Positions 17,632 to 26,699 of a DNA stretch of 58,707 nt are shown here, piece by piece. Origin of the DNA: Alphaproteobacteria bacterium (GTDB lineage: Bacteria; Pseudomonadota; Alphaproteobacteria; Rs-D84); assembly GCA_017427715.1 (NCBI GenBank), contig JAFRSF010000007.1:1-58707 (forward strand). Direction: 5' to 3'. Under the pieces are notes generated by a model. It saw only the letters and a program-made list of their open reading frames with translations. It ran no database searches and was not told where the DNA came from. The translations under genes were made by a program, and so were the position numbers. The first letter of the stretch is position 1; each line of letters begins with the position of its first letter.

Positions 17632-17750
17632 CATGATCTGTATTATAAAAATCACATGTACTATTTTCAAGCATTTCATTGAAAAAAATCAAATTGTGTT
17701 TTAGATACTAATAATGTACAATGAAAGCATATATGAAGAAAGGAAATATC

Positions 17751-18749
17751 ATGAAAAAAATTCGTGTTGCTATAAATGGTTTTGGTCGTATTGGTCGCTT
17801 GGTTTTACGTGCTGCTTTGGAATCTGGACGCAAGGATATAGAATTTGTTGCAATCAATGATATCAGCCCGATTGAACAAAATGTATATTTATTACAATAC
17901 GATTCAGTTCATGGCAAATTACCAATGGTTGTGACACAGAAAGATGATTATATTTTGGTCGGTAATCAAAAAATTAAATGTTTATCTGAACGTGACCCGT
18001 CCAAATTGCCATGGAAAAAATTAAAAGTTGATATAGTTATGGAATGCACTGGTTTATTTACCAGCGCAGACAAAGCACGCATTCATATTGAAAATGGTGC
18101 AAAACGTGTTTTGGTATCTGCACCATCTGTTGGTGCTGATAAAACAATAGTTTTTGGCGTAAATGATAATAAATTAACAAAAAAAGATTTAATTGTTTCA
18201 AATGCATCTTGTACAACAAATTGTTTGGCACCGGTTTTAAATATTTTGGATAAAAAATTCGGAATAAAAAGCGGTTGGATGACAACAGTTCACGCTTATA
18301 CTGGCGACCAACAATTATTGGATAAAAATCACAAAGATTTCAGACGCGCACGCGCAGCAAATCTGTCCATGATTCCAACCAGTACTGGTGCAGCAAAGGC
18401 AATTGGTTTGGTTTTACCCAAATTAGCCGGAAAAATGGACGGTATTTCTGTACGCGTTCCAACACCAGATGTTTCTTTGATTGAATTGGTTTTAAATATG
18501 AATAAAAAGGTTTCGGTAGAATCTGTAAATAAAGCATTTATTGCAAATCAATCTTTGATTTTGGGTTGCAACGAAAAGCCACTGGTTTCCATAGATTTTA
18601 CACACGATTCACACAGTGCGATTGTTGATATAACATTGACCAAAGTAGTTGATAATAATGTTTTACATATCAGTGCTTGGTATGACAACGAATGGGGATT
18701 TTCCAACCGTATGTGCGACACAGCCGTTGCAATGGGTAAATTGATATAA
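17751..18749 (+). CDS. gapA: Glyceraldehyde-3-phosphate dehydrogenase
   Basis: 332 residues, starting at MKKIRVAINGFGRIGRL after AAAGGAAATATC. The Rossmann NAD site is G-F-G-R-I-G-R, and the catalytic cysteine is in N-A-S-C-T-T-N-C-L-A-P. The C-terminal S-A-W-Y-D-N-E-W-G-F-S-N-R is intact. The D-x-S residue after the second strand (A-I-N-D-I) suggests NAD rather than NADP use. It is the glycolytic enzyme and appears to be monocistronic. No neighbour belongs to glycolysis, although ppdK is elsewhere in the window. Confidence 0.96.
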   Translation: MKKIRVAINGFGRIGRLVLRAALESGRKDIEFVAINDISPIEQNVYLLQYDSVHGKLPMVVTQKDDYILVGNQKIKCLSERDPSKLPWKKLKVDIVMECTGLFTSADKARIHIENGAKRVLVSAPSVGADKTIVFGVNDNKLTKKDLIVSNASCTTNCLAPVLNILDKKFGIKSGWMTTVHAYTGDQQLLDKNHKDFRRARAANLSMIPTSTGAAKAIGLVLPKLAGKMDGISVRVPTPDVSLIELVLNMNKKVSVESVNKAFIANQSLILGCNEKPLVSIDFTHDSHSAIVDITLTKVVDNNVLHISAWYDNEWGFSNRMCDTAVAMGKLI

Positions 18750-18774
18750 AGATACAGGTTATAAAAAAATAACC

Positions 18775-19299
18775 CTAACCATTTCCTTTTAGGTATGCCG
18801 TTTCTTGTGCTACTAGTTGTGCTATTCGTGCTTGTATTTTTCTACAAGTTTGACACGCTGTCCGACATTGTTGTTCAAAATTTTTACGCTCTTCTAATGT
18901 TATCCACCCTGGTGCTTCAAGGTTCTTAATTTTTAGCATACTTGCGCCATTCACTATGTATGATTCAGCATTATACGATAATGTTAACAGACATAAATCT
19001 TGTTCAAGAAACTTATTACAATCAGCGCCACAATACAGAAACAATGAATTTGGAACTTTTATTTCAATATCTCCACATTCAAGACAAAGATGACAAATCC
19101 CTTGTACACGCTTCCCAAATACATCAGAAATTACATTATCTTTTACTCTAATACTATTATCTATTACCCATCTATCACCGTTACCAAAATCCTTTACTGA
19201 TAATTTACAACCTGCATCAGCACATGCTTTTTTTAAATAGCAATCACCTTTTTTTGTACATCCGGACACCGATACAATTGGCTCACTACAAAAATCCAT
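18775..19299 (-). CDS. Cysteine-rich hypothetical protein
   Basis: 174 residues with about 14 cysteines, several in pairs (C-H-L-C-L-E-C, Q-C-R-T-A-C-Q-T-C), suggesting metal binding or disulfides. No signal peptide is evident. The last 40 residues form a helix (E-E-R-K-N-F-E-Q-Q-C). Not recognised. It lies between gapA (convergent) and the zapA operon (same strand). Confidence 0.6.
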   Translation of the reverse strand: MDFCSEPIVSVSGCTKKGDCYLKKACADAGCKLSVKDFGNGDRWVIDNSIRVKDNVISDVFGKRVQGICHLCLECGDIEIKVPNSLFLYCGADCNKFLEQDLCLLTLSYNAESYIVNGASMLKIKNLEAPGWITLEERKNFEQQCRTACQTCRKIQARIAQLVAQETAYLKGNG

Positions 19300-19357
19300 G
19301 TTATAACCCTTTATACTTTATTAACAGATGTTACATTAACACAAAAAAAATAGGTAG

Positions 19358-19645
19358 TCAAGCAATTTTATGTTTAATTTCGCGGATACGCGCCAATATT
19401 TCACGTAAATCTTCATCAGAAACAGATGGTTTTTGTGATTTATTTTGAATGTTTTGAATTTCATCAACTAATACTATACAAAGTGTCGCTAATAACGCAC
19501 TTTCTTGTAACGGCCCAATTTTATCCAGAATTTGACGCGCACGTGCATCAACCATGCGTCCCAATTCTATCAAGCGCCCTTCTTGACCGTCTTCACAGCC
19601 CATTGGGTAATTTCTGTTTACAATAGGTATAGATACGACACTCAT
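19358..19645 (-). CDS. zapA: Cell-division protein ZapA
   Basis: 95 residues, the usual length. Features of ZapA are the N-terminal strand V-S-I-P-I-V-N-R-N-Y-P-M-G, the E-x-x-x-L-x-x-L-A/G-x-x-V-D-A-R-A helix and the C-terminal coiled coil. ZapA bundles FtsZ filaments. The upstream small coiled-coil gene overlaps it by four bases (ATGA), so the two are translationally coupled. Confidence 0.85.
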   Translation of the reverse strand: MSVVSIPIVNRNYPMGCEDGQEGRLIELGRMVDARARQILDKIGPLQESALLATLCIVLVDEIQNIQNKSQKPSVSDEDLREILARIREIKHKIA

Positions 19646-19854
19646 TTCTTTAATTTCTCTAGGATAGAAACAGATTTTTCAATTAAATCTTTGGCACGTT
19701 CGTTTTTTTCGCGCAATGTTTTGACCTGTTTAGTTAAAATTGCCACTTCTAAATCTGTTTGTTTGCTGGCACACATGGCATCAGCACGCAAATGCAACGC
19801 ATAAGTTTCCAAAGATTCCAGTTCTTGAAAAATTTGCTGTTTTATGTCAGACAT
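19642..19854 (-). CDS. Small coiled-coil protein coupled to zapA
   Basis: 70 residues, one long coiled coil (L-E-S-L-E-T-Y-A-L-H-L-R-A, then E-V-A-I-L-T-K-Q-V-K-T-L-R-E-K-N-E-R-A-K). It overlaps zapA by four bases. In alphaproteobacteria a short coiled-coil protein of this type (DUF4164-like) commonly precedes zapA. A ZapB-like accessory role in division is plausible but not shown. Confidence 0.7.
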   Translation of the reverse strand: MSDIKQQIFQELESLETYALHLRADAMCASKQTDLEVAILTKQVKTLREKNERAKDLIEKSVSILEKLKK

Positions 19855-19935
19855 ATTTGCATATTAAGACATTTTTTATATGCGTTCAACCTTAAAATGT
19901 GATATAATGAACCTATTAAACAAGGGATGTGTTTT

Positions 19936-20853
19936 ATGAAGACCAAAATCATTTATATTTCAGGAAACGAGATTTTTAATATTGCCGATATCCGCACCGC
20001 TTTTGAAGAGGTTCGTAATGCGTTGCAATTAGGTACAGATACTGTGTTATTCGGAGTACCCGTGGACACAGATGACGCTGGATTTGGAACATCTGAATCA
20101 GAAGAAACTATACAATCTGAACCAGTTGACATATCAGAAGAAACACAAATCACAGAACCTGTGATTGAAGATATTGATAATCCAGCAGAATCAATCGTTG
20201 TTCAAGAACCTGAAAATCAAAAACAAAAACGTAGTCGTTCAAGAAAAAAATCTGATCCAAATCAAAACATCGAATCAGATAATACAATTGTTAATACACC
20301 TGTGGAACAAGAAACAGAAAAAGTTGTTCCTATATTATCTGTGCTATCTGGCAAAGAAGATGAAAATGAACCAACAGAAATAACAACAGAAGAAAAAATA
20401 TCAGAAGACACTGTTGAAATTATCCAAGATAATCAAGAAATGGAAAATGATGTCATAACTGAAATAGATGCCGAACCAGAAACAGAAAATATTGGTGAAC
20501 CTGATTTAGAAAAATTATTGTCCAGTATGACACCGTTGCAAGAAGATGCTTTGGAAGATGATAAAAGCATTGATGATATGAAAAAAATAACAGATGATAT
20601 TCAATCTGATGATGTGGACGCAACATTGGAACAATTGGCAACTGAATTCGCAGAAGCCCAAGATAAAATCGCATCTGAAACAAAATCATCTGGTCGCAGT
20701 AAAATCGGTAAATTACGTAATATATTACCGTTTAAACAATCAAAACACAAAGACCAAGGATTGGGTGATTTGTTTGGCTGGGCCGGGGTTGCAGCTAATG
20801 ATGAAGATTTTTCAGTACCTGGATTTTTTACAAATGCAACATCAAAAAAATAA
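19936..20853 (+). CDS. Acidic low-complexity protein of a membrane-hydrolase operon
   Basis: 305 residues from the ATG at 19936. The first ~42 residues are well ordered (K-T-K-I-I-Y-I-S-G-N-E-I-F-N-I-A-D-I, L-Q-L-G-T-D-T-V-L-F-G-V-P-V). The middle 200 residues are strongly acidic (E/D/T/S-rich) with one basic patch (K-Q-K-R-S-R-S-R-K-K) and are likely disordered. The last ~45 residues (G-K-L-R-N-I-L-P-F-K, G-L-G-D-L-F-G-W-A-G-V-A-A) look like a short conserved docking motif. The next gene starts three bases after its stop, so the two are coupled. Function unknown; an adaptor for the membrane protein next door is an inference. Confidence 0.7.
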   Translation: MKTKIIYISGNEIFNIADIRTAFEEVRNALQLGTDTVLFGVPVDTDDAGFGTSESEETIQSEPVDISEETQITEPVIEDIDNPAESIVVQEPENQKQKRSRSRKKSDPNQNIESDNTIVNTPVEQETEKVVPILSVLSGKEDENEPTEITTEEKISEDTVEIIQDNQEMENDVITEIDAEPETENIGEPDLEKLLSSMTPLQEDALEDDKSIDDMKKITDDIQSDDVDATLEQLATEFAEAQDKIASETKSSGRSKIGKLRNILPFKQSKHKDQGLGDLFGWAGVAANDEDFSVPGFFTNATSKK

Positions 20854-20856
20854 AGT

Positions 20857-21813
20857 ATGGAAAACGCAAACATTATTGATTTATTAAAAAACTCTGGTCT
20901 GAATGAAGTCAGCATAGAGAACGGTTTTGTTTTATTCCAAGATCCAACGTGTATATTACCTGCTTTTGATGTTGTGTTGCATTACGCATGGATTATCGTT
21001 TTGATTTTGATTGGTATTATGCTGTTTGGATGGGGTGTAATATATATTCGTAATGGTGTGAAATTGGATTCGTTATTTGGAAATGCAAAATCGTTATTAT
21101 TAATATTAACTGTGTTTGCTTTGGTAAAACCAATCGTAAATGTTGTATATGGCGATAATTTATTTGCTAAACAATGTGACATCAAAAAAGTGTCTTTGGA
21201 CACAGCCCAAGATTTATTAAAACAACGCGAAAAGCAATTTGAAAATAACACAGTATACATGCAACAAGAAACATTTGATGTTATTGATTCTGGGGTTATA
21301 GATGAAAATCAACAAGACATCGTATTCGTTATGCCACAAACGGAAAACTATATATCTGGGGTATCAAATATTCAATCTGTTCAATATACGCAACGAGAAA
21401 CAATTTATATCAGTCAAGATGGAACTAAAATTGTTCGTTCTGGGGGCAGTGTTGCGTGGCGAAATAATAATCCTGGAAATATTAGAAAATCAGATTTTGC
21501 CATGGCAAATGGTGCAATTGGTGTAACTGATAAATGGGCAGTTTTCCCAGATGAACGCACAGGATTAAATGCCGTAAAAAAATTATTACGGTCAAAAAAT
21601 TATAACAATTTAACTGTATCTGCAGCCATTTACAGATGGGCGCCAGCCAGTGATAATAATAATCCTGAACAATATTCAAAACATATTTCAAATATGACGG
21701 GTTTACCATCAGATGCGGTCATTAACAATTTATCTGATGATGATTTGGAACATATTGCACGCGCAATACAAAGTTTCGAAGGTTGGACACCTGGAAAAGA
21801 ACAAAGATTATAA
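20857..21813 (+). CDS. Membrane-anchored protein with a lysozyme-like C-terminal domain
   Basis: 318 residues. Two membrane segments at ~37-60 and ~73-93, then a linker. Residues ~185-318 form a domain starting G-G-S-V-A-W-R-N-N-N-P-G-N-I-R, the hallmark of phage structural-protein P5 and VgrG/T6SS-linked muralytic-like domains, with later F-P-D-E-R-T-G, A-I-Y-R-W-A-P and D-N-N-N-P-E-Q-Y. Peptidoglycan degradation in the periplasm is the likely role. It is the middle gene of a three-gene operon with the acidic protein and the 21827 protein. A gap-forming role for an envelope machine is possible; no secretion genes are close enough to decide. Confidence 0.75.
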   Translation: MENANIIDLLKNSGLNEVSIENGFVLFQDPTCILPAFDVVLHYAWIIVLILIGIMLFGWGVIYIRNGVKLDSLFGNAKSLLLILTVFALVKPIVNVVYGDNLFAKQCDIKKVSLDTAQDLLKQREKQFENNTVYMQQETFDVIDSGVIDENQQDIVFVMPQTENYISGVSNIQSVQYTQRETIYISQDGTKIVRSGGSVAWRNNNPGNIRKSDFAMANGAIGVTDKWAVFPDERTGLNAVKKLLRSKNYNNLTVSAAIYRWAPASDNNNPEQYSKHISNMTGLPSDAVINNLSDDDLEHIARAIQSFEGWTPGKEQRL

Positions 21814-21826
21814 AAGGATATCCAAA

Positions 21827-22426
21827 ATGAACAAATCAAATAGTATTATTTTATTTTTATCAGTACTTGTATTTTTGGGAATCGGATTTGTTGTATATCA
21901 AAAATATTTTCAATCATCTGCATCACCAGAAACAACCATTTCAACAAATTCAATTGATGATAATATAACAATTAAATCTGATGGTTTTTCTGACGGTCTG
22001 CCAAAACCCGATTCTGTGGTGAATTATCCATTAGATGAATTCGGAACAGGTGTTGCACAAAAACAAATATATCGCATAGATATAAACAACGATGGTCAAA
22101 CAGACAAAATTACAAAAACTTTTGTTGAAACAGGAAATGCACATTCTTATTATGAATATAAAATTGAATTGCGTCACGGAAACGAATACATAGATGTAAC
22201 ACCAAACAATTTAAAAACAACAAATGGTGCAGAATGCGATTTACAACAAATTCAATTTTCTTTGAAACCACAATTCAGCGCAAAAATCATATATCGTGAA
22301 TTGGGTAATTATTGGAATCAGCCAACCGTTGCAAAACAAAAAAAATTAACATTGATTGGAAACAAAATTCAAGAATCTGAAATTAAAACTTTGAAATCTG
22401 TATGTGATGTAAAAGTGTTGTTTTAA
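21827..22426 (+). CDS. Single-pass periplasmic protein with an EF-hand-like loop
   Basis: 199 residues, starting after AAAAGGATATCCAAA. Residues 6-25 form a membrane anchor. The periplasmic part has D-I-N-N-D-G-Q-T-D, a Dx[ND]xDGxxD calcium-binding loop as in dockerin and EF-hand proteins. Two cysteines (E-C-D-L, V-C-D-V) could form a disulfide. It is third in the operon starting at 19936. It overlaps radC by four bases on the opposite strand. Not recognised beyond that. Confidence 0.7.
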   Translation: MNKSNSIILFLSVLVFLGIGFVVYQKYFQSSASPETTISTNSIDDNITIKSDGFSDGLPKPDSVVNYPLDEFGTGVAQKQIYRIDINNDGQTDKITKTFVETGNAHSYYEYKIELRHGNEYIDVTPNNLKTTNGAECDLQQIQFSLKPQFSAKIIYRELGNYWNQPTVAKQKKLTLIGNKIQESEIKTLKSVCDVKVLF

Positions 22427-23118
22427 TTTCTTTTGTTCAGTATATGTGAATTGCGCGCAGAATACACTATGCCACCAGACACAACAAAATGGTCATACAG
22501 CCCGATACCCAATTTTTCCAATGCAGATTCAATTTCCATAGTTATCTTTATATCTTGGGAAGAAAACGTAGTATTTGGTGTTGGATGATTGTGTATCAAA
22601 GCAATATTGCTGGCATTTAAATTCAAGGCCCTTTTTACAATTTCACGAACATATACCGCAGCCCAATCAGTTGTTCCTGTACTGTGTAAATGATCTTGGA
22701 TTAATTTGAATTGAGCATCCATATATAACACATGAAATTCTTCTATGGGTTTTCCACCCAAAATTAATTTACAATAATTTTCGAATTTTGCATAGTTGTG
22801 AAATATAGGTTCTGAATCCAAAACGCATCTATATTCTAATGCCATCAGTTTATGAATTATTTTGAAAAATATCGCAGTGCTTTCTTTAATACCTTTGTTT
22901 TGCAACAAAGATTCCATAGGCGCAGAAAATAATTGATATAAATTGCCATACTTTTTATATAGTTGTCTGGACAAAGTGTACACGTCACGTCTGGGTATAG
23001 CATAAGTCAAAAGCAATTCTAATAATTCTTCTTCGCTCAATTGACCAGCCAAAAACTTTTGACGCAAACGCGCTCTGTGTCCTTGTCGTAAAGATATATC
23101 ATCTGACTGATTAATCAT
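22423..23118 (-). CDS. radC: RadC-family JAB-domain protein
   Basis: 231 residues. N-terminal helix-hairpin-helix-like region (E-L-L-E-L-L-L-T-Y-A-I-P-R-R-D-V) and a C-terminal JAMM metalloprotease-like domain with H-N-H-P-T-P-N-T-T-F-S-S-Q-D, keeping the H-x-H-x10-D zinc ligands. RadC was named for DNA repair but its biochemical function is unsettled. Its start overlaps the end of map by eight bases, so the two are translationally coupled. Confidence 0.9.
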   Translation of the reverse strand: MINQSDDISLRQGHRARLRQKFLAGQLSEEELLELLLTYAIPRRDVYTLSRQLYKKYGNLYQLFSAPMESLLQNKGIKESTAIFFKIIHKLMALEYRCVLDSEPIFHNYAKFENYCKLILGGKPIEEFHVLYMDAQFKLIQDHLHSTGTTDWAAVYVREIVKRALNLNASNIALIHNHPTPNTTFSSQDIKITMEIESALEKLGIGLYDHFVVSGGIVYSARNSHILNKRN

Positions 23119-23878
23119 GGGTCATTTTTTCAGTAAATATTATTACCCCGTCTTCTGTAATACCCAATGTATGTTCCCACTGAGCAGACAATCCACCATC
23201 AACAGTTCTGGCAGTCCAACCATCTGGGTCTATTTTACAATCTGGTTTGCCAGTATTTATCATCGGTTCAATTGTAAATACCAATCCTGGAACCATTTTT
23301 ACTTTGTCCCACATTTTATCATAAAAATGAAATATTTGTGGATCATCATGCATAACTTTGCCAATACCATGTCCAACAAAATCACGAGATATAGAAAAAC
23401 CATGCGGATGAACAACAGATTCTATGGTTTTACCAATTTCTGATAACGGCACCCCAGGCGCACAAATTGAAATTGCAGCATTCAAAGCATCTTGACATGT
23501 TTGAACCAATTCGCGTGCTTGGTTTGAAACTTTGCCAATCATAAACATTCTGGATGCATCGCCATGAAAACCATGGTATTCAGCGGTTAAATCAACATTT
23601 ACTATATCACCATCTTTTAATATAACATCATCATTTGGTATGCCATGAACAATGACATCATTTACAGATGTGCATATGCTTTTTGGGTACCCCATATAAC
23701 CTAAATCAGAAGAACGCGCACCGTTTTCCTTTAAAAAACCAGCAACCAATCTGTCTATTTCACCCGTTGATATTCCAGCCACGACATATGGCGTGATAAA
23801 ATCAAAACATCTGGCAACTAAATCGCCAACAACACGCAATCTTTTGAAATCTTTTGGTGCATATACAGAAGACAACAT
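23111..23878 (-). CDS. map: Methionine aminopeptidase type I
   Basis: 255 residues. It removes the initiator methionine. Metal ligands are visible: V-D-L-T-A (D), H-G-D-A-S-R-M-F (D), G-H-G-I-G (H), T-I-E-P-M (E) and the late W-E-H-T-L (E). The catalytic H of V-H-G-I-P is present. There is no N-terminal zinc finger, as in other bacterial type Ia enzymes. It lies between holA and radC in one operon. Confidence 0.95.
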   Translation of the reverse strand: MLSSVYAPKDFKRLRVVGDLVARCFDFITPYVVAGISTGEIDRLVAGFLKENGARSSDLGYMGYPKSICTSVNDVIVHGIPNDDVILKDGDIVNVDLTAEYHGFHGDASRMFMIGKVSNQARELVQTCQDALNAAISICAPGVPLSEIGKTIESVVHPHGFSISRDFVGHGIGKVMHDDPQIFHFYDKMWDKVKMVPGLVFTIEPMINTGKPDCKIDPDGWTARTVDGGLSAQWEHTLGITEDGVIIFTEKMTHD

Positions 23879-23880
23879 TT

Positions 23881-24867
23881 TTATTTCCTTCTTTTCAAAG
23901 CCAATTTTGCAGCATGCACAGATAATTTTAATGAAAAATCGCGAATTAAAATTTCTGGTTGCATACCATTTGTTCTACACATTTTTTCTAAATCGTTTAA
24001 TTTAGATAAAACGTTTACGATTTCTGATTCTGGCCATACTTTGACAGCCATATTAAACTTGTCAGCCACTTTCCAAAACAATTTTGGTAATTGCCCATCT
24101 ACAACCGCTGTTAATAATCTTGTAAAATGAATATACAGCATACGGACCAACATATTTGCGTCTGCACCTGCATATAATAATCTGTCCAGCGCAATCATCG
24201 TCTGGTCTATGTGTCCAGCCGTTAAAGAATACATATAATCGTCTGCGCTGGATGCAGAAGTATCAGGCAAACACTTTTCAACATCTTCTAAATCAACAAT
24301 GTGTTTATCGGAAACATAAATCGCAATTTTTTGTAAAAAACTGCGTGTGATACCCCTGTCTCCACCAAGATGTGCCAACATATATGACATTGCATCTGGA
24401 GTCACTTGTTTAATACCGGCTTCGGTTGATAATTCTTTGTGAATCAGCGCTTCCAAAGTTTTACTGTCATCTGTATAACATGCGATTGCCGCTATACTAT
24501 TATTTTCTTCAAATAATTTACGCAAAGAACCCACACGTAAATCGCCAGCCGTCACAATCACAGTTGCGCACAAAGAAGAAGATGTCACCAAATCAGATAT
24601 TATTTCCGTATCATCATTACCAGCCCCAGAAATTATAACCACTTTGCGACCACCAAACATAGATGGACTACAACTTTCTGCAAACACAGCATCTTGTTTG
24701 TCCCGTAATTCATTTGCATCTATGGCCAATAAATTATCTTTTTCTATATCTAATTTTCGAAGCGCTTTGTCACACAATTCATCGACCAAACCCGCATCTG
24801 GGCCGTATATCAACACAGCATTTATATTTGCTATACCGTTATTAAAATCAATTTCTTTCCACTTCAT
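23881..24867 (-). CDS. holA: DNA polymerase III subunit delta
   Basis: 328 residues. The N-terminal domain begins W-K-E-I-D-F-N and has the delta signature A-V-L-I-Y-G-P-D-A-G-L-V-D-E-L, without a functional Walker A as usual. The middle part has the S-S-L-C-A-T-V-I-V and L-G-G-D-R-G-I-T-R-S-F-L motifs. Delta opens the sliding clamp in the clamp-loader complex. The position lptE-holA is conserved in alphaproteobacteria, which supports the call. Confidence 0.9.
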   Translation of the reverse strand: MKWKEIDFNNGIANINAVLIYGPDAGLVDELCDKALRKLDIEKDNLLAIDANELRDKQDAVFAESCSPSMFGGRKVVIISGAGNDDTEIISDLVTSSSLCATVIVTAGDLRVGSLRKLFEENNSIAAIACYTDDSKTLEALIHKELSTEAGIKQVTPDAMSYMLAHLGGDRGITRSFLQKIAIYVSDKHIVDLEDVEKCLPDTSASSADDYMYSLTAGHIDQTMIALDRLLYAGADANMLVRMLYIHFTRLLTAVVDGQLPKLFWKVADKFNMAVKVWPESEIVNVLSKLNDLEKMCRTNGMQPEILIRDFSLKLSVHAAKLALKRRK

Positions 24868-24874
24868 TGTTTAA

Positions 24875-25330
24875 TTAATTTTGATGTTTTTGTGTTTCAG
24901 TAATTACGTGCATACCTATTTTGTCCGCCAATACACGAATCGTATTCGACACTGCATTGTTATAAGATGCATTTGCAGCAACCAAATAACCTACAAACGT
25001 ATAACTTTCCGATGCAGATTCTGTGCCTGTGGCTATCGTTTTTGTACCGTCCTGTAAAACATACGAAGCGGTCAATTTAACTTCTTGCCAAGTGGCGCCA
25101 CCCGTTCTTTCCAACGCTTTATATTGTGTGGTTGGGTTCTGCAAATTAACGGTTAAATTATATTTTGCGCCATTATCATGAACCCCACCAAATTTGGTAT
25201 TTAATGCATTACGTAATTCAATACCGTTTATACCGCTGATTGGTGCAACATAAACATCTGTGTCAGAACCAGAAAACACAGGTTTAAAACTGCATCCAAC
25301 CAACATTAAAAATAAAAATACTTTCTTCAT
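24875..25330 (-). CDS. lptE: LPS-assembly lipoprotein LptE
   Basis: 151 residues. Lipobox in L-M-L-V-G-C13, then S-F-K-P-V-F. Overall size, the N-terminal G-C-x-F-K/R-P-x-F/Y pattern and its place upstream of holA fit LptE, which plugs the LptD barrel for lipopolysaccharide export. Sequence conservation in the family is low, so the call rests mostly on synteny, the lipobox and length. lpxI in the same window supports LPS synthesis. Confidence 0.8.
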   Translation of the reverse strand: MKKVFLFLMLVGCSFKPVFSGSDTDVYVAPISGINGIELRNALNTKFGGVHDNGAKYNLTVNLQNPTTQYKALERTGGATWQEVKLTASYVLQDGTKTIATGTESASESYTFVGYLVAANASYNNAVSNTIRVLADKIGMHVITETQKHQN

Positions 25331-25395
25331 ACCTTTTTCCTGTTGAACTTTATTGTTATATTAGCTACAGTTTGAATAAATCGCAAGAGGGAATA

Positions 25396-26640
25396 GTGAA
25401 TATTTTTTTAATACTATTATCTGTTATGTTTATGGCAGGATATTATCTTATATCCAGTCCTTCGCAACGCATAACCGCCCAAGAAACTGAATACGCTATA
25501 AAAAAGGCAGAATTACGTTCTGTGGCAGAATGTGTAGTTTCTGCACAAAATGCCGTGATGTATGGTGAAATTTTCTCAGATATATGCGTCCAGCGATATG
25601 ATATCAACAGCAAATATATATGTATGAATGCCCAATATAATATTATGCCTTGTGATTCAGATACAGGAAAACCGCCTGCATATAATTTCATTATAACATC
25701 CAGCCATTCTTTACCCGAATCAGAATATAACAATATGTTGGAAATACTGGAACAATATTATCCAGAAGCCGGCACTTTCGGTATTTTTGTGAAACCCGAA
25801 TTAATATCTGCTGGTTCTGTGACCAGACGCGCCATTTCAAATAAAATCATAGATTCTGCGAAACTACAAAATGGGCAATTGGTATATATTATGCAATATG
25901 CTATACCCAAAGAAACCATAGATTACCCATTGGCTGACGGTTCAGATATAAACTGTCCAGCAGGAACGATGAAAACTTATCGTTTCGGGCGATGGCAATG
26001 TGTCGGGTATAATTACAAAGTATCTTGTACTGGTGATACTATTTGGGATTCTAATTTAATGGACTGTGTGGCAGACGAAACCAGGAAACCATTATGCGCA
26101 AACAATCAGACCGCTGTGATGGTTGAAGATATTTGGGAATGTGTTGATCCGTTTGCAGATAAAACATGTCCATCTGGCATGATTGCACGATTAAATTATA
26201 ATGATTTAACATGGGAATGCATAGACGACCCAAACACAGTTAAACAGGTTAAAAAATGTGACAATATTGCGAATATCAATAAAACACCCAGTGGTGGTGG
26301 TGGCACGACTTTGCGTATCAGAAGTATTTCTTGTACTGATTGTGAACAAGTTTATGTTAACGAAGAAACATGTGAAACATTTTGTATTCCAGATGTATCT
26401 AAATTAAATGACCCAAAATGTTATGCTGGTGATATAGATGAATGTTCTGGGCCGACACGTGGTATTTATTTTGGCTTTAATCAGAAATCAAGAATTGATG
26501 GAATCAGCGCTTTGCAAAATGCAATTATTACATTGGACAATAACCACAGTCAAAACAGAAAGTTTAATTGTATGGACTGCGGTGAAATGGTTATAGATAC
26601 TGAAAACTCTATTTCTCCATACACAGCGATTTGTAAATAA
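25396..26640 (+). CDS. Cysteine-rich, pilin-like anchored surface protein
   Basis: About 414 residues from the GTG at 25396, chosen because AGAGGGA lies five bases upstream; a TTG at 25372 would add eight residues. Residues 1-22 form a membrane helix of the N-terminal pilin/pseudopilin kind, followed by A-Q-E-T-E-Y-A-I-K-K. After ~100 residues there are about twenty cysteines in repeated C-x(6-12)-C-V-D/C-P patterns (C-P-A-G-T-M, W-Q-C-V-G-Y, W-E-C-V-D-P, C-P-S-G-M), which suggest small disulfide-bonded modules like EGF repeats. A G-G-G-G-linker follows at ~320. It is probably exported and surface-exposed. I know of no characterised homologue. Confidence 0.7.
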   Translation: MNIFLILLSVMFMAGYYLISSPSQRITAQETEYAIKKAELRSVAECVVSAQNAVMYGEIFSDICVQRYDINSKYICMNAQYNIMPCDSDTGKPPAYNFIITSSHSLPESEYNNMLEILEQYYPEAGTFGIFVKPELISAGSVTRRAISNKIIDSAKLQNGQLVYIMQYAIPKETIDYPLADGSDINCPAGTMKTYRFGRWQCVGYNYKVSCTGDTIWDSNLMDCVADETRKPLCANNQTAVMVEDIWECVDPFADKTCPSGMIARLNYNDLTWECIDDPNTVKQVKKCDNIANINKTPSGGGGTTLRIRSISCTDCEQVYVNEETCETFCIPDVSKLNDPKCYAGDIDECSGPTRGIYFGFNQKSRIDGISALQNAIITLDNNHSQNRKFNCMDCGEMVIDTENSISPYTAICK

Positions 26641-26699
26641 TGTCTATATCATAGGGTATTTTTATGGTATAATAATCCCTGACCAACAAAGGATAAACT

